A DNA stretch of 36,986 nucleotides from JAFLUQ01 sp964551215. Lineage in GTDB: Bacteria; Bacillota; Clostridia; UMGS1883. Both the position numbers and the translations under genes were made by a program. Location of the stretch: positions 1-36,986 of the forward strand of contig CAZKBV010000007.1 in assembly GCA_964551215.1 (NCBI GenBank), written 5' to 3'. Positions 6,308 to 15,754 of the stretch are shown piece after piece (position 1 is the stretch's first letter; the number at the start of each line of letters is the position of its first letter). Under the pieces are notes generated by a model. The model was given only the letters and a program-made list of their open reading frames with translations, was not told the DNA's origin and ran no database searches.

Positions 6308-8107
6308 ATGAAAAAGCGAAAAAATCCTTACAATCCTTTAAGCAACACCCTCTATGTGCTTAAAGACATTTACATTCATCAGAGGGGACTGTTCTTGGCG
6401 ATAGCGGTTTCATCGTTATGCGGCTGCGGAACGCGGCTTTTGGGGATATATCTGCCGAAAACGGTGGTGGATATTTCTCAGGCCCCGCCGCCGCTTGGGG
6501 AAGCGGCTCTTAAGCTGGGAGGCTTTTTCGCCCTGCTTACGATTTTATCCGCCGTAAGCAGCCGTATGAACGCAAGCCAAATGGGCGCGTTTTACGATTT
6601 AAGAATGATGTATATGCGCCGCATTGTGACAAAATCCATGCGCCAAAGCTACAGCCGCCTTGAAAGCGAAGAGGGGCAAAGCTGCTACTGGAAAGCAAGG
6701 GATGTTGTGCTAAACGGCGATATTTCATGGATGGTGGAGCAAATAGTGGAGCTTGCGACAAACATACTGGGCTTTTTGTCCTTTTCCGCCGTGATTTCCA
6801 TGCTGAATCCGTTTATAGTGCTGTTTCTTGTGGGAATGTCGGCGGTGACCTTTATATTTATGAAGCGGGGAAGCCGAATTTGGGAAAGCGTCCGAGGCGA
6901 ACGGGCGGTTATCAACAAGCAAAGCTACATTCTCGCCGAGGACGGAAAGGACCCCGTCAAAGGCAAGGACATCCGCCTTTACACAATGAAATCCCTTTTC
7001 ACCGACAAAATGCGCCGCCTTGACCTGCTTTCCTCCAAGCTATACCGCAAACAGCGCATGGGCTATATTCAAGAGCATTTTATAACAATGCTTCTCGACC
7101 TTATCCGTGACGGAGGAGCCTACATCTACTTAATCGCGCGTACTGTCAGCGGAAGCATAGACGCCGGGGAATTTGTGCTGTACTTCGGGGCCATAGCCTC
7201 CTTTTCCTCGTGGCTTGGCTCTCTTACATGGAAAATCGACACCCTGAGACGGAACTTTAACGACGTGCGATACCTAAGGGAGTTTATGGAATACGAGGAT
7301 CCGGTAATTGAAAATCCGGAGAAAATCGGCGAAGATTTGCCGGAAATAGAGTTTAAAAACGTGAGCTTTTCCTACGACGGAAAAACGGACGTGCTGAAAA
7401 ACTTTAACCTTAAAATCCGTCCCGGAGAGCATATAGCTCTCATCGGGATAAACGGGGCGGGAAAGTCCACGATTGTAAAGCTGCTTTGCGGCTTTTACGC
7501 CCCCACAAAGGGCAGCGTCACCATAGGCGGAGCGGAAGCCTCAAGGATTTTGCCGGAGGAGCTTTTCGAGAAAATCTCCGCCGTGTTTCAGGAAATGTGT
7601 ATTCTGCCCCACACCTTGGCGGAAAACATATCCATGAGGGAGCTTAGCCAAACCGACTCGGCGCGGGCGGCAAAAAGCCTTGAAAAGGCGGGCTTGGGGA
7701 AATTCCGCAAAAATTTGAGTATGCGGCTTACAAGAGCAATCAGCGACAAAGGGACGGAGCTTTCCGGCGGAGAAGCCCAGAAGCTCATGACCGCAAGAGC
7801 CATATACAAGGACGCGCCCATTCTGATTCTGGACGAGCCTACCGCCGCTCTGGACCCTATTGCCGAAAGCGAAACCTACGAAAAGTTCCATGAGGTTTCC
7901 CGCGGAAAAACCGCCCTCTACATATCCCACCGCCTTGCGGGAACACGGTTCTGCGACCGCATTGTCTTTCTTGACGGCGGCGAAGCAAAGGAAATAGGCT
8001 CTCACGAGGAGCTGCTGGCAAAGGGCGGCGGCTACGCGAAAATGTTCGACCTTCAAAGCCAATACTACAAAAATCCCCATTCCGAAAAGGACGGTGAGGA
8101 AAAATGA
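6308..8107 (+). CDS. ABC exporter, fused membrane and ATPase domains (subunit 1)
   Basis: Type IV (MsbA-like) half transporter of 599 residues: a six-helix membrane domain in roughly the first 330 residues, then the nucleotide-binding domain. Visible motifs: Walker A GINGAGKST, signature LSGGE (485-489), Walker B ILILDEP with catalytic Glu510, and the H-loop His541 in ISHRL. An in-frame upstream extension exists, but GGGGA in front of the ATG at 6308 and the basic start MKKRKNPYN support this site. The next gene overlaps by ATGA, so the two halves are probably co-translated and form a heterodimer. The substrate is unknown; drug or peptide export is the usual role. Expression is probably controlled by the leader terminator. 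Confidence 0.9.
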   Translation: MKKRKNPYNPLSNTLYVLKDIYIHQRGLFLAIAVSSLCGCGTRLLGIYLPKTVVDISQAPPPLGEAALKLGGFFALLTILSAVSSRMNASQMGAFYDLRMMYMRRIVTKSMRQSYSRLESEEGQSCYWKARDVVLNGDISWMVEQIVELATNILGFLSFSAVISMLNPFIVLFLVGMSAVTFIFMKRGSRIWESVRGERAVINKQSYILAEDGKDPVKGKDIRLYTMKSLFTDKMRRLDLLSSKLYRKQRMGYIQEHFITMLLDLIRDGGAYIYLIARTVSGSIDAGEFVLYFGAIASFSSWLGSLTWKIDTLRRNFNDVRYLREFMEYEDPVIENPEKIGEDLPEIEFKNVSFSYDGKTDVLKNFNLKIRPGEHIALIGINGAGKSTIVKLLCGFYAPTKGSVTIGGAEASRILPEELFEKISAVFQEMCILPHTLAENISMRELSQTDSARAAKSLEKAGLGKFRKNLSMRLTRAISDKGTELSGGEAQKLMTARAIYKDAPILILDEPTAALDPIAESETYEKFHEVSRGKTALYISHRLAGTRFCDRIVFLDGGEAKEIGSHEELLAKGGGYAKMFDLQSQYYKNPHSEKDGEEK

Positions 8108-9870
8108 AAAGCCTTATAAAAGCGTTAAAGCTTATTCACCGGCTGGAGCCTTCCCTTATACCGATAAATCTTATTTCGATTATATGCCGAGAGCTGCCCG
8201 TATATATAGATATGCTTCTGTCGGCGTATGTTTTGGATGCCCTTATCGGCGGACAAAGCCTAAGGGAAATTCTGCCCGCCGTTTTTATCGCGCTGGGAAT
8301 AAGGCTTTTGCTGAAAGCCGCTTATGAAATAACCGGCCAGCTCCACAATGAAAGACAACCCCTTATGGGCGGAATGTTCGACGTCAAGTACAGCGAGGTG
8401 ACCCTGACAATGGATTACCAAGAGCTGAACAGCCCCCGCATAAACAACCTTCGGGACCGTATCGCCCGGGACGATATGAACAACTGGGGCATATACGGCG
8501 TATACAATAGCTTTTCCGAGGTTTTGACCGGTCTTGTTGACATAGTCTCGGCGGCGGCGATCGCGGTTCCCATGTTTTCGTTAAACGCCGGAAGCCTTAT
8601 TTACATAGGCCTCACCGCCGCGGCATTGGTCTTAGCCGCCCGACTGAACGGCTTTTTTGTAAAAAAGCGGCAGGAAATTCATGACAGCTATGAACAGGCC
8701 CGCTCCTATTCCTCATACTACCTTTGGGGGAACGGCGTGGATTACAAAATGGGCAAGGACATTCGGGTTTACGCCGCCCAGCCCATGATAGAAAACGCCT
8801 TCCGAGAGGATGAAACGGAGCGCAATGGGCGCAGACGCTATATCAGTTTCGACAAAAGAGCCGCCATGTTTAACGGCGTTTTCGGAACGCTTCTCCAAGG
8901 TTCTTCCTATGCTTACGTGGTTTTGGGGGCGCTACGCAGAGCCTTCAGCGCGGGGCAGGTGGTGAAATTCGCGTCCGCCCTTTACAGCTTCTGGGGAAGC
9001 CTTTCGTCCCTTATGATCTCATGGGCGGAGCTTATCCAAACGGCAAAGCGGCTGGAAAGCACTATGGAATTTCTGGCGCTGGCCCCGAAAAACACCGGAA
9101 AGGAGCTTCCCAAGGAGGAAAATTGGGAATTTGAGTTCAAAAACGTTTCCTTTACTTATCCCGGCGGAGACAAAAAGGCCCTTGACAACATATCCTGCAC
9201 ATTAAAAAAGGGAGAAAGAATTGCTGTCGTCGGGCTTAACGGAAGCGGAAAAACCACATTTATAAAGCTGCTCTGCCGCCTTTACCATCCCACCGAGGGG
9301 GAAATTCTGCTTAACGGAGTGAACATTGAGGAATACAGCTTTGATTCCTACATAAGTCTGCTTTCCGTCGTGTTTCAGGATTTCAGGCTTTTTTCCTTCT
9401 CCTTGGGCGAGAATGTGGGCGCCGGTGAGGATTACGACGCTAAAAAGGCGGAAGAATGTCTTAAAACCGCGGGGTTCGGAGAGCGGCTGGCGTCCCTTGA
9501 AAAAGGGCTGAAAACTCCGCTGTATAAAAACTACGACGAGGGCGGCATTGAAATTTCCGGCGGAGAAGCCCAAAAAATCGCCCTTGCCCGGGCGCTTTGC
9601 AAGGACGCTCCCTTTATGATTCTGGACGAGCCTACCGCCGCTCTGGACCCTATTGCCGAATACGAGATTTATTCCCGCTTTAACGGCTTCACCGAGGATA
9701 AAGGGGCGGTATACATATCCCACAGGCTGTCCTCCTGCGTTTTCTGCGACAGAATTATGGTTTTTGAGGACGGAGAAATTGTTCAGCAGGGTACTCACGA
9801 AGGTCTTTTAACCGCCGACGGGCTTTACAGCCGCCTTTGGGACGCGCAGGCAAAGTATTACAACAAATAA
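8104..9870 (+). CDS. ABC exporter, fused membrane and ATPase domains (subunit 2)
   Basis: A 588-residue partner of the preceding gene with the same architecture. Walker A is GLNGSGKTT, the signature is ISGGE (from residue 484), catalytic Glu509 lies in ILDEPTAALDP, and the H-loop His540 is in ISHRLSS. Both halves keep catalytic Glu and His, so both ATP sites look competent, unlike the pair at 32758-36340. A 44-base stretch spanning Walker B and the D-loop (9617-9660) is identical to 7824-7867 of subunit 1. The start ATG overlaps the previous stop by four bases. A terminator follows at 9901. Confidence 0.9.
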   Translation: MKSLIKALKLIHRLEPSLIPINLISIICRELPVYIDMLLSAYVLDALIGGQSLREILPAVFIALGIRLLLKAAYEITGQLHNERQPLMGGMFDVKYSEVTLTMDYQELNSPRINNLRDRIARDDMNNWGIYGVYNSFSEVLTGLVDIVSAAAIAVPMFSLNAGSLIYIGLTAAALVLAARLNGFFVKKRQEIHDSYEQARSYSSYYLWGNGVDYKMGKDIRVYAAQPMIENAFREDETERNGRRRYISFDKRAAMFNGVFGTLLQGSSYAYVVLGALRRAFSAGQVVKFASALYSFWGSLSSLMISWAELIQTAKRLESTMEFLALAPKNTGKELPKEENWEFEFKNVSFTYPGGDKKALDNISCTLKKGERIAVVGLNGSGKTTFIKLLCRLYHPTEGEILLNGVNIEEYSFDSYISLLSVVFQDFRLFSFSLGENVGAGEDYDAKKAEECLKTAGFGERLASLEKGLKTPLYKNYDEGGIEISGGEAQKIALARALCKDAPFMILDEPTAALDPIAEYEIYSRFNGFTEDKGAVYISHRLSSCVFCDRIMVFEDGEIVQQGTHEGLLTADGLYSRLWDAQAKYYNK

Positions 9871-9900
9871 AAACGGGGAATTTCGTCCGCCCAACAATAA

Positions 9901-9938
9901 GACTGTCGGCAAATCAAAGGCCGGCAGTCAATTTTTTT
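9901..9938 (+). terminator. Intrinsic terminator of the ABC exporter operon
   Basis: GACTGTCGG (9901-9909) pairs with CCGGCAGTC (9921-9929, one G-T pair) and is followed by AA and seven T. It lies 30 bases after the stop of subunit 2. The rest of the gap to 10027 is AT-rich and I see no gene in it. Confidence 0.85.
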
Positions 9939-10027
9939 GCGAAACGCGCATAGCCTCCGAGAAAATTTCGCTTTTTCGGTTCGCGTAATTTTCACTCAAC
10001 AAACAGAAACATTTTTTAAAAAAACTC

Positions 10028-10056
10028 TTGCTTTTAATTGTCAGCTATGATAAAAT
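10028..10056 (+). promoter_or_regulatory. Promoter of the yqeY-like gene
   Basis: TTGCTT (10028-10033), 17-base spacer, TAAAAT (10051-10056), ending about 63 bases before the ATG. It may also serve the downstream glycosidase genes, since no terminator separates yqeY from the GH2 gene. Confidence 0.65.
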
Positions 10057-10119
10057 TTAATAAGTGTAGGTCATGGTTATAGATTGAATAGGTATATTTT
10101 TCCGAAAGGAGTTTAAGAA

Positions 10120-10557
10120 ATGACAGTTGAAACATTGAGAAGCGACATGGTGGCCGCAATGAAAGCAAAGGATAAGGCTAAGAAGGACGCGATATCCTCT
10201 CTTATAGCCGCCGTTAAGAAGGCCGCCATAGACGAAGGCTGTCGGGAGGATATCCCCGAGGAGCTTGTAAACAGAGTGATTTTAAAGGAAATCAAAACCG
10301 TTCGGGAGCAGGTGGATACTTGCCCCGACGAAAGAACGGAGCTTAAAGCGGAATACCGCCGTAAGCTGGAATATATTTCCGCCTACGCTCCCAAGCAGCT
10401 CAGCGCCGAGGAGGTAAAAGAATTGCTTACCGCCAAATTTGCCGAGGTTATCTCGACAAAAAACAAGGGGCTTATAATGAAAACCGTTATGGCGGAGCTT
10501 AAAGGCAAGGCCGACGGCAAGGTTATAAACGCCGTTGTCGCGGAGCTTACAAAGTAA
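10120..10557 (+). CDS. yqeY: GatB/YqeY domain protein
   Basis: A 145-residue YqeY-family protein, helical, related to the tail of the GatB subunit of tRNA amidotransferase. The family pattern is clear: MVAAMKAKDKAKKDAISSLIAAVKKA near the N-terminus, EYRRKLEYISAYAPKQLS in the middle and a KTVMAELKGKADGKVINAVV tail. The biochemical role is not established; an effect on tRNA-dependent amidation or tRNA binding is assumed from the GatB similarity. AAGGAG precedes the ATG by eight bases. The GH2 gene begins 51 bases downstream; the two have no obvious functional link. Confidence 0.9.
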   Translation: MTVETLRSDMVAAMKAKDKAKKDAISSLIAAVKKAAIDEGCREDIPEELVNRVILKEIKTVREQVDTCPDERTELKAEYRRKLEYISAYAPKQLSAEEVKELLTAKFAEVISTKNKGLIMKTVMAELKGKADGKVINAVVAELTK

Positions 10558-10608
10558 ATTTCGCGAAGAATATTTAAAAACGCTTAAATTATGAAAAGGA
10601 GCTTAAAT

Positions 10609-13600
10609 ATGAGAGAAAAATTTATTCATACCCTTCCCAAGAACGGGTATCCCGAATGGAACAACAACCCCGAAATTTTTCAGCTTAACCGTATGCCCGC
10701 GAGAGCCACGATTATGCCCTACGACAGCCGCGAGGAGGCCTTGAAGGCCGACAGAAACGCCTCCGCCCATAAGATGAGCCTTAACGGGCAGTGGAAGTTT
10801 AACTTTGCGCGGAATATCGCTTCCGCTCCCGAGGATTTTTACAAAACCGATTTTGACGTCAGCGGCTGGAACAGTATCAAGGTTCCCGCCCATTGGCAGT
10901 TTCAGGGCTACGACTACCCTCAGTATACCAATACCCGTTACCCTTGGAGCGTGGCCGAACCCAAGCTCCGCCCGCCCTATGCTCCCACAGGCTATAACCC
11001 CGTGGGCAGCTACGTAAAAACAGTCGACATTCCTTTGGGCTGGGACGGGGAGAAAACTCCCGTAACGCTCCATTTCGGAGCCGTGGAAAGCGCTTTTTAC
11101 GTATGGATTAACGGGGATTTGGCGGGCTTTAACAAAGACAGCTTCAGTCCGGCTGAATTTGACGCGACCCCTTACCTCCACGCCGGAGAAAACAGAATCG
11201 CCGTCCGGGTATTCCGCTGGTGCGACGCAAGCTGGCTGGAGGATCAGGACTTCTGGCGTCTCAGCGGAATATTCCGCGAGGTATATCTTGAATTTCATAA
11301 TCCCGTCCACTTCTACGACGTGTTTGCCAAGCCCGTTTTGAGCGCAGATTTCACTTCGGCTGCGGTGGAAATGGATATAACTCTCAGAAACTACAACTTC
11401 GTTCAGGATAAGGTCAGCGTCAGCGCGCAACTTTACTTCGGCGGCGAAGCCGTTCTGAAGGCCGAGCCGAAGGTAACAATGCCTCTATGCGGCGAGGAAA
11501 CGCAGAAGCTGAGTCTCAGCGCGTCCGTTCCGCAGCCAAAGCTTTGGAGCGCCGAAAAGCCCAATCTTTATACTCTTGTTCTCACCCTTAAAAACGGAGA
11601 AACAACGGAATATGTTTCCGTTAAGGTGGGGCTTCGTTCTTTCGTAATCAAAAACGGCCTTATGGAAATAAACGGCGTACCCGTTATGCTTAAAGGCGTT
11701 AACCGCCACGACTTTACGGCGGCGAACGGCAGAGCCACAACCTACGAGGAAATGCTCATAAGCGCAAAGCTCATGAAGCAAAACAACATCAACGCCGTCC
11801 GTACCAGCCATTATCCCAACAACGAGCTTTGGTACGACATATGCGACGAGTACGGCTTCTATATGATAGACGAAACAAACCTTGAAACCCACGGCACATG
11901 GAGCTACAACCAGCGTGAGGAGGGCGAGACTCTCCCCGGCAGCAAGCCCGAATGGAGCGGAGCGGTTGTGGATCGCGCAAATACGATGTTTATGAGGGAC
12001 AAAAACCACCCTGCCGTATGCATTTGGTCCTTGGGCAACGAGTCCTACGGCGGAGAAAACTTCATACGTATGAGAGATCATTTAAAAGCTCTCGACGACA
12101 CCTGCCGCCCCATACACTACGAGGGCGTATGCCACAATCGCGAATTTAACCACGCTTCCGAAATTGAAAGCGAAATGTATACCCGTCCGTGGGACATTGT
12201 AAGGCACATTAACCACGACAACGAAAAGCCCTTTATGCTTTGCGAATACAGCCACGCTATGGGCAATTCCTGCGGCGGCTTAAAGGACTATTGGGAGCTG
12301 TTCTATAAATATCCCTCCCTTCAGGGCGGCTTTATCTGGGACTGGATAGATCAGGCAATCCTTACCGAAACTCCCGACGGACGCCCCTATCTTGCCTACG
12401 GCGGCGACTTCGGCGAACAGCCCAACGACGGTACCTTCGCCGGAAACGGACTTATCTTTGCCGACCACGAAATAAGCCCCAAGCTCATCGAAGCAAAGGC
12501 CTGCTACCAGAATATTAAGTTTTCCGACGCGGACTCCATAAATGGCCGCGTACGCATTGAAAACCGCTTCCTTTTCACAAACCTTTCCGATTTTGATTTT
12601 AAGTGGAAGCTCGAATTAAACGGTGAATTTATCAAGGAGGGCGCGTTCGGCGTTGAACTTGAACCCATGAAGGCAGGCGTGTTCTCCATAGGCGAGACTA
12701 TGCCCGAAAAAGGCAGAGGGGAATACGTTCTCACGGTAAGCGCCCATACCAAGGAGGCGTGCCTTTGGGCGGAAGCCGGTCACGAAATCGCCTTCGGTCA
12801 GATTATTCTCCCCTCCGTCAATACAACCCCTCAGCGCAGCTTCGCCGCAGGTATGGCGGAGATTGACGGCAACACCGTAAAGGGCGATGGCTTCAGCGTT
12901 TCCTTTGACGGAGAAACGGGCTACATAAACAGCTATAAAATCGGCAATACAGAGCTTCTTCAGGCTCCGGCGGCCATGAATTTCTGGCGCGCTCTTACGG
13001 ATAACGATAAGGGCAGCCGTCTGGCGAACCGTTCCGGCTGCTGGCGCGAAGCCGGAGAAAAAGCTCAGCTTACGAGCCGCGAGGTAGAGGCAATGGCAGA
13101 CGGCTTAAAGGTTACCTGCCGATACACTCTGCCTACGGAGGAGGAAAGCCGGGCAAGCCTTGCTTACGAAATTTACTCCGACGGGGAAATCAAGGTTACA
13201 ATGACCCTCGAGCCCGGAGCCATGAAGGGCGAGATTCCTCTTGTGGGAATGACCTTTATTACGGACGGAGAAATTACGGATATGACATTCTACGGCAACG
13301 GTCCTCACGAAAATTATATCGACCGCGACGCTTCCGCAAGGCTTGGAATATATCGCCAGAAGGTTGCCGACCAGATGACCCACTACCTTGTCCCCCAGGA
13401 AAGCGGCAACAAGACCGGCGTGCGCTGGGCGGAATTCACCCGTGAAAACGGCAGCGGCGTCCGCTTTGAGGCCCTCGGCAATATGGAGGTAAGCGCAAAT
13501 CCGTGGACTCCCGCCGAGATAGAAGCCGCCGACCACGCCTATAAGCTTCCCGAAAGCCATAAGTGCGTAATCCACGTAAACGGCTTCCAGCAGGGCGTAG

Positions 13601-13698
13601 GCGGCGACGACAGCTGGGGCAGCAGACCGCATATTAATTACCAGCTTCAGACAAACCGCAGCTATGAATATTCCTTCGTTATCTCGCCCATAAGATAA
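10609..13698 (+). CDS. lacZ: Glycoside hydrolase family 2 beta-galactosidase
   Basis: A 1029-residue LacZ-type enzyme (E. coli LacZ is about 1023). In order: sugar-binding domain (LNGQWKFNFA, PAHWQFQGYDYPQYTN), immunoglobulin-like domain, TIM barrel, and the large C-terminal beta-gal small-chain domain. Catalytic residues: acid/base Glu478 in SLGNES and nucleophile Glu546 in CEYSHAMGNS. It has no signal peptide, so it acts in the cytoplasm on imported beta-galactosides. An earlier in-frame ATG at 10591 is rejected because the ribosome binding site AAGGAG lies inside that stretch, correctly spaced for the ATG at 10609. No sugar transporter is adjacent. The exact substrate could be another beta-linked sugar. 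Confidence 0.94.
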   Translation: MREKFIHTLPKNGYPEWNNNPEIFQLNRMPARATIMPYDSREEALKADRNASAHKMSLNGQWKFNFARNIASAPEDFYKTDFDVSGWNSIKVPAHWQFQGYDYPQYTNTRYPWSVAEPKLRPPYAPTGYNPVGSYVKTVDIPLGWDGEKTPVTLHFGAVESAFYVWINGDLAGFNKDSFSPAEFDATPYLHAGENRIAVRVFRWCDASWLEDQDFWRLSGIFREVYLEFHNPVHFYDVFAKPVLSADFTSAAVEMDITLRNYNFVQDKVSVSAQLYFGGEAVLKAEPKVTMPLCGEETQKLSLSASVPQPKLWSAEKPNLYTLVLTLKNGETTEYVSVKVGLRSFVIKNGLMEINGVPVMLKGVNRHDFTAANGRATTYEEMLISAKLMKQNNINAVRTSHYPNNELWYDICDEYGFYMIDETNLETHGTWSYNQREEGETLPGSKPEWSGAVVDRANTMFMRDKNHPAVCIWSLGNESYGGENFIRMRDHLKALDDTCRPIHYEGVCHNREFNHASEIESEMYTRPWDIVRHINHDNEKPFMLCEYSHAMGNSCGGLKDYWELFYKYPSLQGGFIWDWIDQAILTETPDGRPYLAYGGDFGEQPNDGTFAGNGLIFADHEISPKLIEAKACYQNIKFSDADSINGRVRIENRFLFTNLSDFDFKWKLELNGEFIKEGAFGVELEPMKAGVFSIGETMPEKGRGEYVLTVSAHTKEACLWAEAGHEIAFGQIILPSVNTTPQRSFAAGMAEIDGNTVKGDGFSVSFDGETGYINSYKIGNTELLQAPAAMNFWRALTDNDKGSRLANRSGCWREAGEKAQLTSREVEAMADGLKVTCRYTLPTEEESRASLAYEIYSDGEIKVTMTLEPGAMKGEIPLVGMTFITDGEITDMTFYGNGPHENYIDRDASARLGIYRQKVADQMTHYLVPQESGNKTGVRWAEFTRENGSGVRFEALGNMEVSANPWTPAEIEAADHAYKLPESHKCVIHVNGFQQGVGGDDSWGSRPHINYQLQTNRSYEYSFVISPIR

Positions 13699-13708
13699 CA
13701 CGCTTGCG

Positions 13709-13734
13709 TTGGGGGAGCCGACCGGCTCCCCCAA
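13709..13734 (+). terminator. Perfect inverted repeat between the GH2 and GH26 genes
   Basis: TTGGGGGAGCCG and CGGCTCCCCCAA form a 12-bp stem with a two-base loop, followed by ACTTTTAAA. The stem is very strong but the T-tract is short, so it may be a terminator, a partial terminator or an mRNA 3'-end stabiliser separating lacZ from the secreted glycosidases. Confidence 0.6.
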
Positions 13735-13765
13735 ACTTTTAAAGAATCAAAAAAGGTGGATGAAA

Positions 13766-15697
13766 ATGAGAAAATTTATCTCCGCCGTAATGGCGGCAGT
13801 GCTTATAATTTGCGCGGCTCCGGCGTTTGGCGCCGGTTCAACGCAGGTGTATATCAACGGGAAAAAGGTTGAATTTACCGAGGAGAGCGGCTTTCCCTTT
13901 GTGGAAAACGGACGCACCTATGTCCCTCTTAGAGCGGCAATGGAGGCCTTCGGCGCGGAGGTCGGCTGGGACAACGAGACTCGAAGCGCCATTGTGCGCA
14001 AAGCTCCGGTGACGGTCATATGCAAAATCGGCGAAAAGCGGGTATACCGCAACGGAACTCCCATTGAAAATGACGCCGCCGCCCTTATTACCGGCGGAAG
14101 AACCTATCTTCCCATACGCGCCGTGCTGGAAGCCTTCGGCGCGGAGGTTAGCTGGGACGGAAGCGTTAAGGCCGTGACAAAGGAAGGCGGTTTTATTGAG
14201 GAAATAGAGAGCGGCGGAATCGATTCCCCGCTGTATTGGGATAATTGGAACGCCGCCATGAATTATATGGCGGCGGGAAATTATCAAGACGCGATACGCG
14301 AGTTTCGCCAAACGGCGAAGATGTTCATGTCCAAAGAGCAAAACGACAGTCGGGCCATGCTGTTCCTTCACTTAGGGGACTGCTACAGCGCTTTGGGGGA
14401 GTATGACAACGCGAGAATGTGCTACCTTCGAGAGGCGGATTACTGGAAGCTGTGCGGCGACATTGAAACCGAAACCGCCGCGAGGCGCAGAGCCTCCCTT
14501 ATTTCCGGCTACTCTCAGCTTTACATAAAAACCTCCAATCCGCAATACGCGGTGGAAAAGCATTTCGGCAAGCCCTTTGAGCCTGAAAGCGGCATACTTT
14601 TGGGGGCCTGCGTTCCCATGGACGAAATCGGCGGCTTTTCCGCGTCGGCAGGCAAGGAACACGGAGCGTTTCTTCAATATATGCACTACGGCGACTCTCT
14701 GAAATCCTCCTTCGACATAAAAACGGACAAAATTATTCAGATTCATCTTCAGCCCATAAACGGACTTTCTGCCGTAAAGAGGGACGAATACCTTATCGGT
14801 CTCGCAAAGGATATGGAAAATTCGGACGTAAGCTTTATGCTCCGCTTTGCGGGAGAAATGAACGACACCAGCAACGCCGCTTGGTACGACCCTGACCCTT
14901 CAAAATTTATAGAAGCCTTCAGAACGGTTTCGGATGTTTTCCATGAGTACGCTCCGAGCGTGCCTGTGATATGGGCGCCGAATTTCTATCCCGAAACGAA
15001 CTACGAGGCGTATTATCCCGGCGACGAATACGTGGATTATGTGGGCGTATCCTCGTATAAAACCTATTTGGGAGAGGTGGACCCTCTCGGCCAAGGGCAG
15101 GACAGAAGCCGCTGGAGCAGTCAGCTTGACACTCTGTATTCCATATACGGCTATAAAAAGCCCTTCATCGTTGTGGAGGGCAACGCGGAAAACGGGGATT
15201 TATGGCTTTCTGTGGACAGAACGGATTTTGCCGCCCGACAGATTACCGATTTTTACACCTACGCTCCCATAAGGTACCCCAATTTAAAGATGATGTTCAT
15301 CTATAACAACAAGGACGCCAACAACCACTGGAATTTCCGCTTTGACGGCAAAAGCACAGTCTTTGACGCATACAAGACCGCCATACAAAACGATATTTTC
15401 CTTACGGGCAACGAGAAAAGAGCTGATTTGGGCTCATATTACGAGCTTGGCAACGGCGTTCGGGTTGAAGCCGCAAGCTCTCAGGTCTGCGCATATGTGG
15501 CGCATCCCGTGAAAACTCCCGCCTATGTGATATACCAAATCGGCGGGCAGCAGGCCGGGGCGGCTTATGCCGCGCCCTACAGCGCGGAAATAGATTTCAC
15601 CTCTTGGAAGGGGCAGTCCGTAGAGCTGAGGTGCGTAGCTTATGACGAAGACGGCGGCGTCTTAACCGACAATGCCGTCACCGTAAAGGTAGATTGA
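13766..15697 (+). CDS. Secreted GH26-like glycosidase with stalk and TPR-like domains
   Basis: 643 residues. The signal peptide is MRKFISAVMAAVLIICAAPAFGA. Two copper-amine-oxidase-N (stalk) repeats follow at about residues 25-85 and 90-145 (GRTYVPLRAAMEAFGAEV and GRTYLPIRAVLEAFGAEV). A TPR-like helical region lies at about 155-245. The catalytic domain resembles GH26 (beta-mannanase/related beta-glycanase): acid/base Glu364 in RFAGEMND, a VIWAPNF strand, and nucleophile Glu471 in FIVVEGN; their separation of 107 fits GH26. A C-terminal beta-sandwich of about 80 residues ends the protein. It acts outside the cell and is probably held at the wall by the stalk repeats. AAAGGTGG is spaced for the ATG at 13766, not for the one at 13760. 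Substrate (mannan or other beta-glycan) is not determinable here. Confidence 0.82.
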   Translation: MRKFISAVMAAVLIICAAPAFGAGSTQVYINGKKVEFTEESGFPFVENGRTYVPLRAAMEAFGAEVGWDNETRSAIVRKAPVTVICKIGEKRVYRNGTPIENDAAALITGGRTYLPIRAVLEAFGAEVSWDGSVKAVTKEGGFIEEIESGGIDSPLYWDNWNAAMNYMAAGNYQDAIREFRQTAKMFMSKEQNDSRAMLFLHLGDCYSALGEYDNARMCYLREADYWKLCGDIETETAARRRASLISGYSQLYIKTSNPQYAVEKHFGKPFEPESGILLGACVPMDEIGGFSASAGKEHGAFLQYMHYGDSLKSSFDIKTDKIIQIHLQPINGLSAVKRDEYLIGLAKDMENSDVSFMLRFAGEMNDTSNAAWYDPDPSKFIEAFRTVSDVFHEYAPSVPVIWAPNFYPETNYEAYYPGDEYVDYVGVSSYKTYLGEVDPLGQGQDRSRWSSQLDTLYSIYGYKKPFIVVEGNAENGDLWLSVDRTDFAARQITDFYTYAPIRYPNLKMMFIYNNKDANNHWNFRFDGKSTVFDAYKTAIQNDIFLTGNEKRADLGSYYELGNGVRVEAASSQVCAYVAHPVKTPAYVIYQIGGQQAGAAYAAPYSAEIDFTSWKGQSVELRCVAYDEDGGVLTDNAVTVKVD

Positions 15698-15700
15698 GCG

Positions 15701-15723
15701 AATCGGCTTCGGAAAAGCCGATT
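15701..15723 (+). other. Hairpin between the GH26 and GH16 genes
   Basis: AATCGGCTT (15701-15709) pairs with AAGCCGATT (15715-15723) across a short loop. There is no T-tract, and a third partial copy (AAGCCGATTAAAA) follows. It is probably an intercistronic mRNA structure rather than a full terminator, leaving the two secreted glycosidases in one operon. Confidence 0.45.
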
Positions 15724-15754
15724 TAAAGCCGATTAAAAAAGGAGGAAAATCAAA

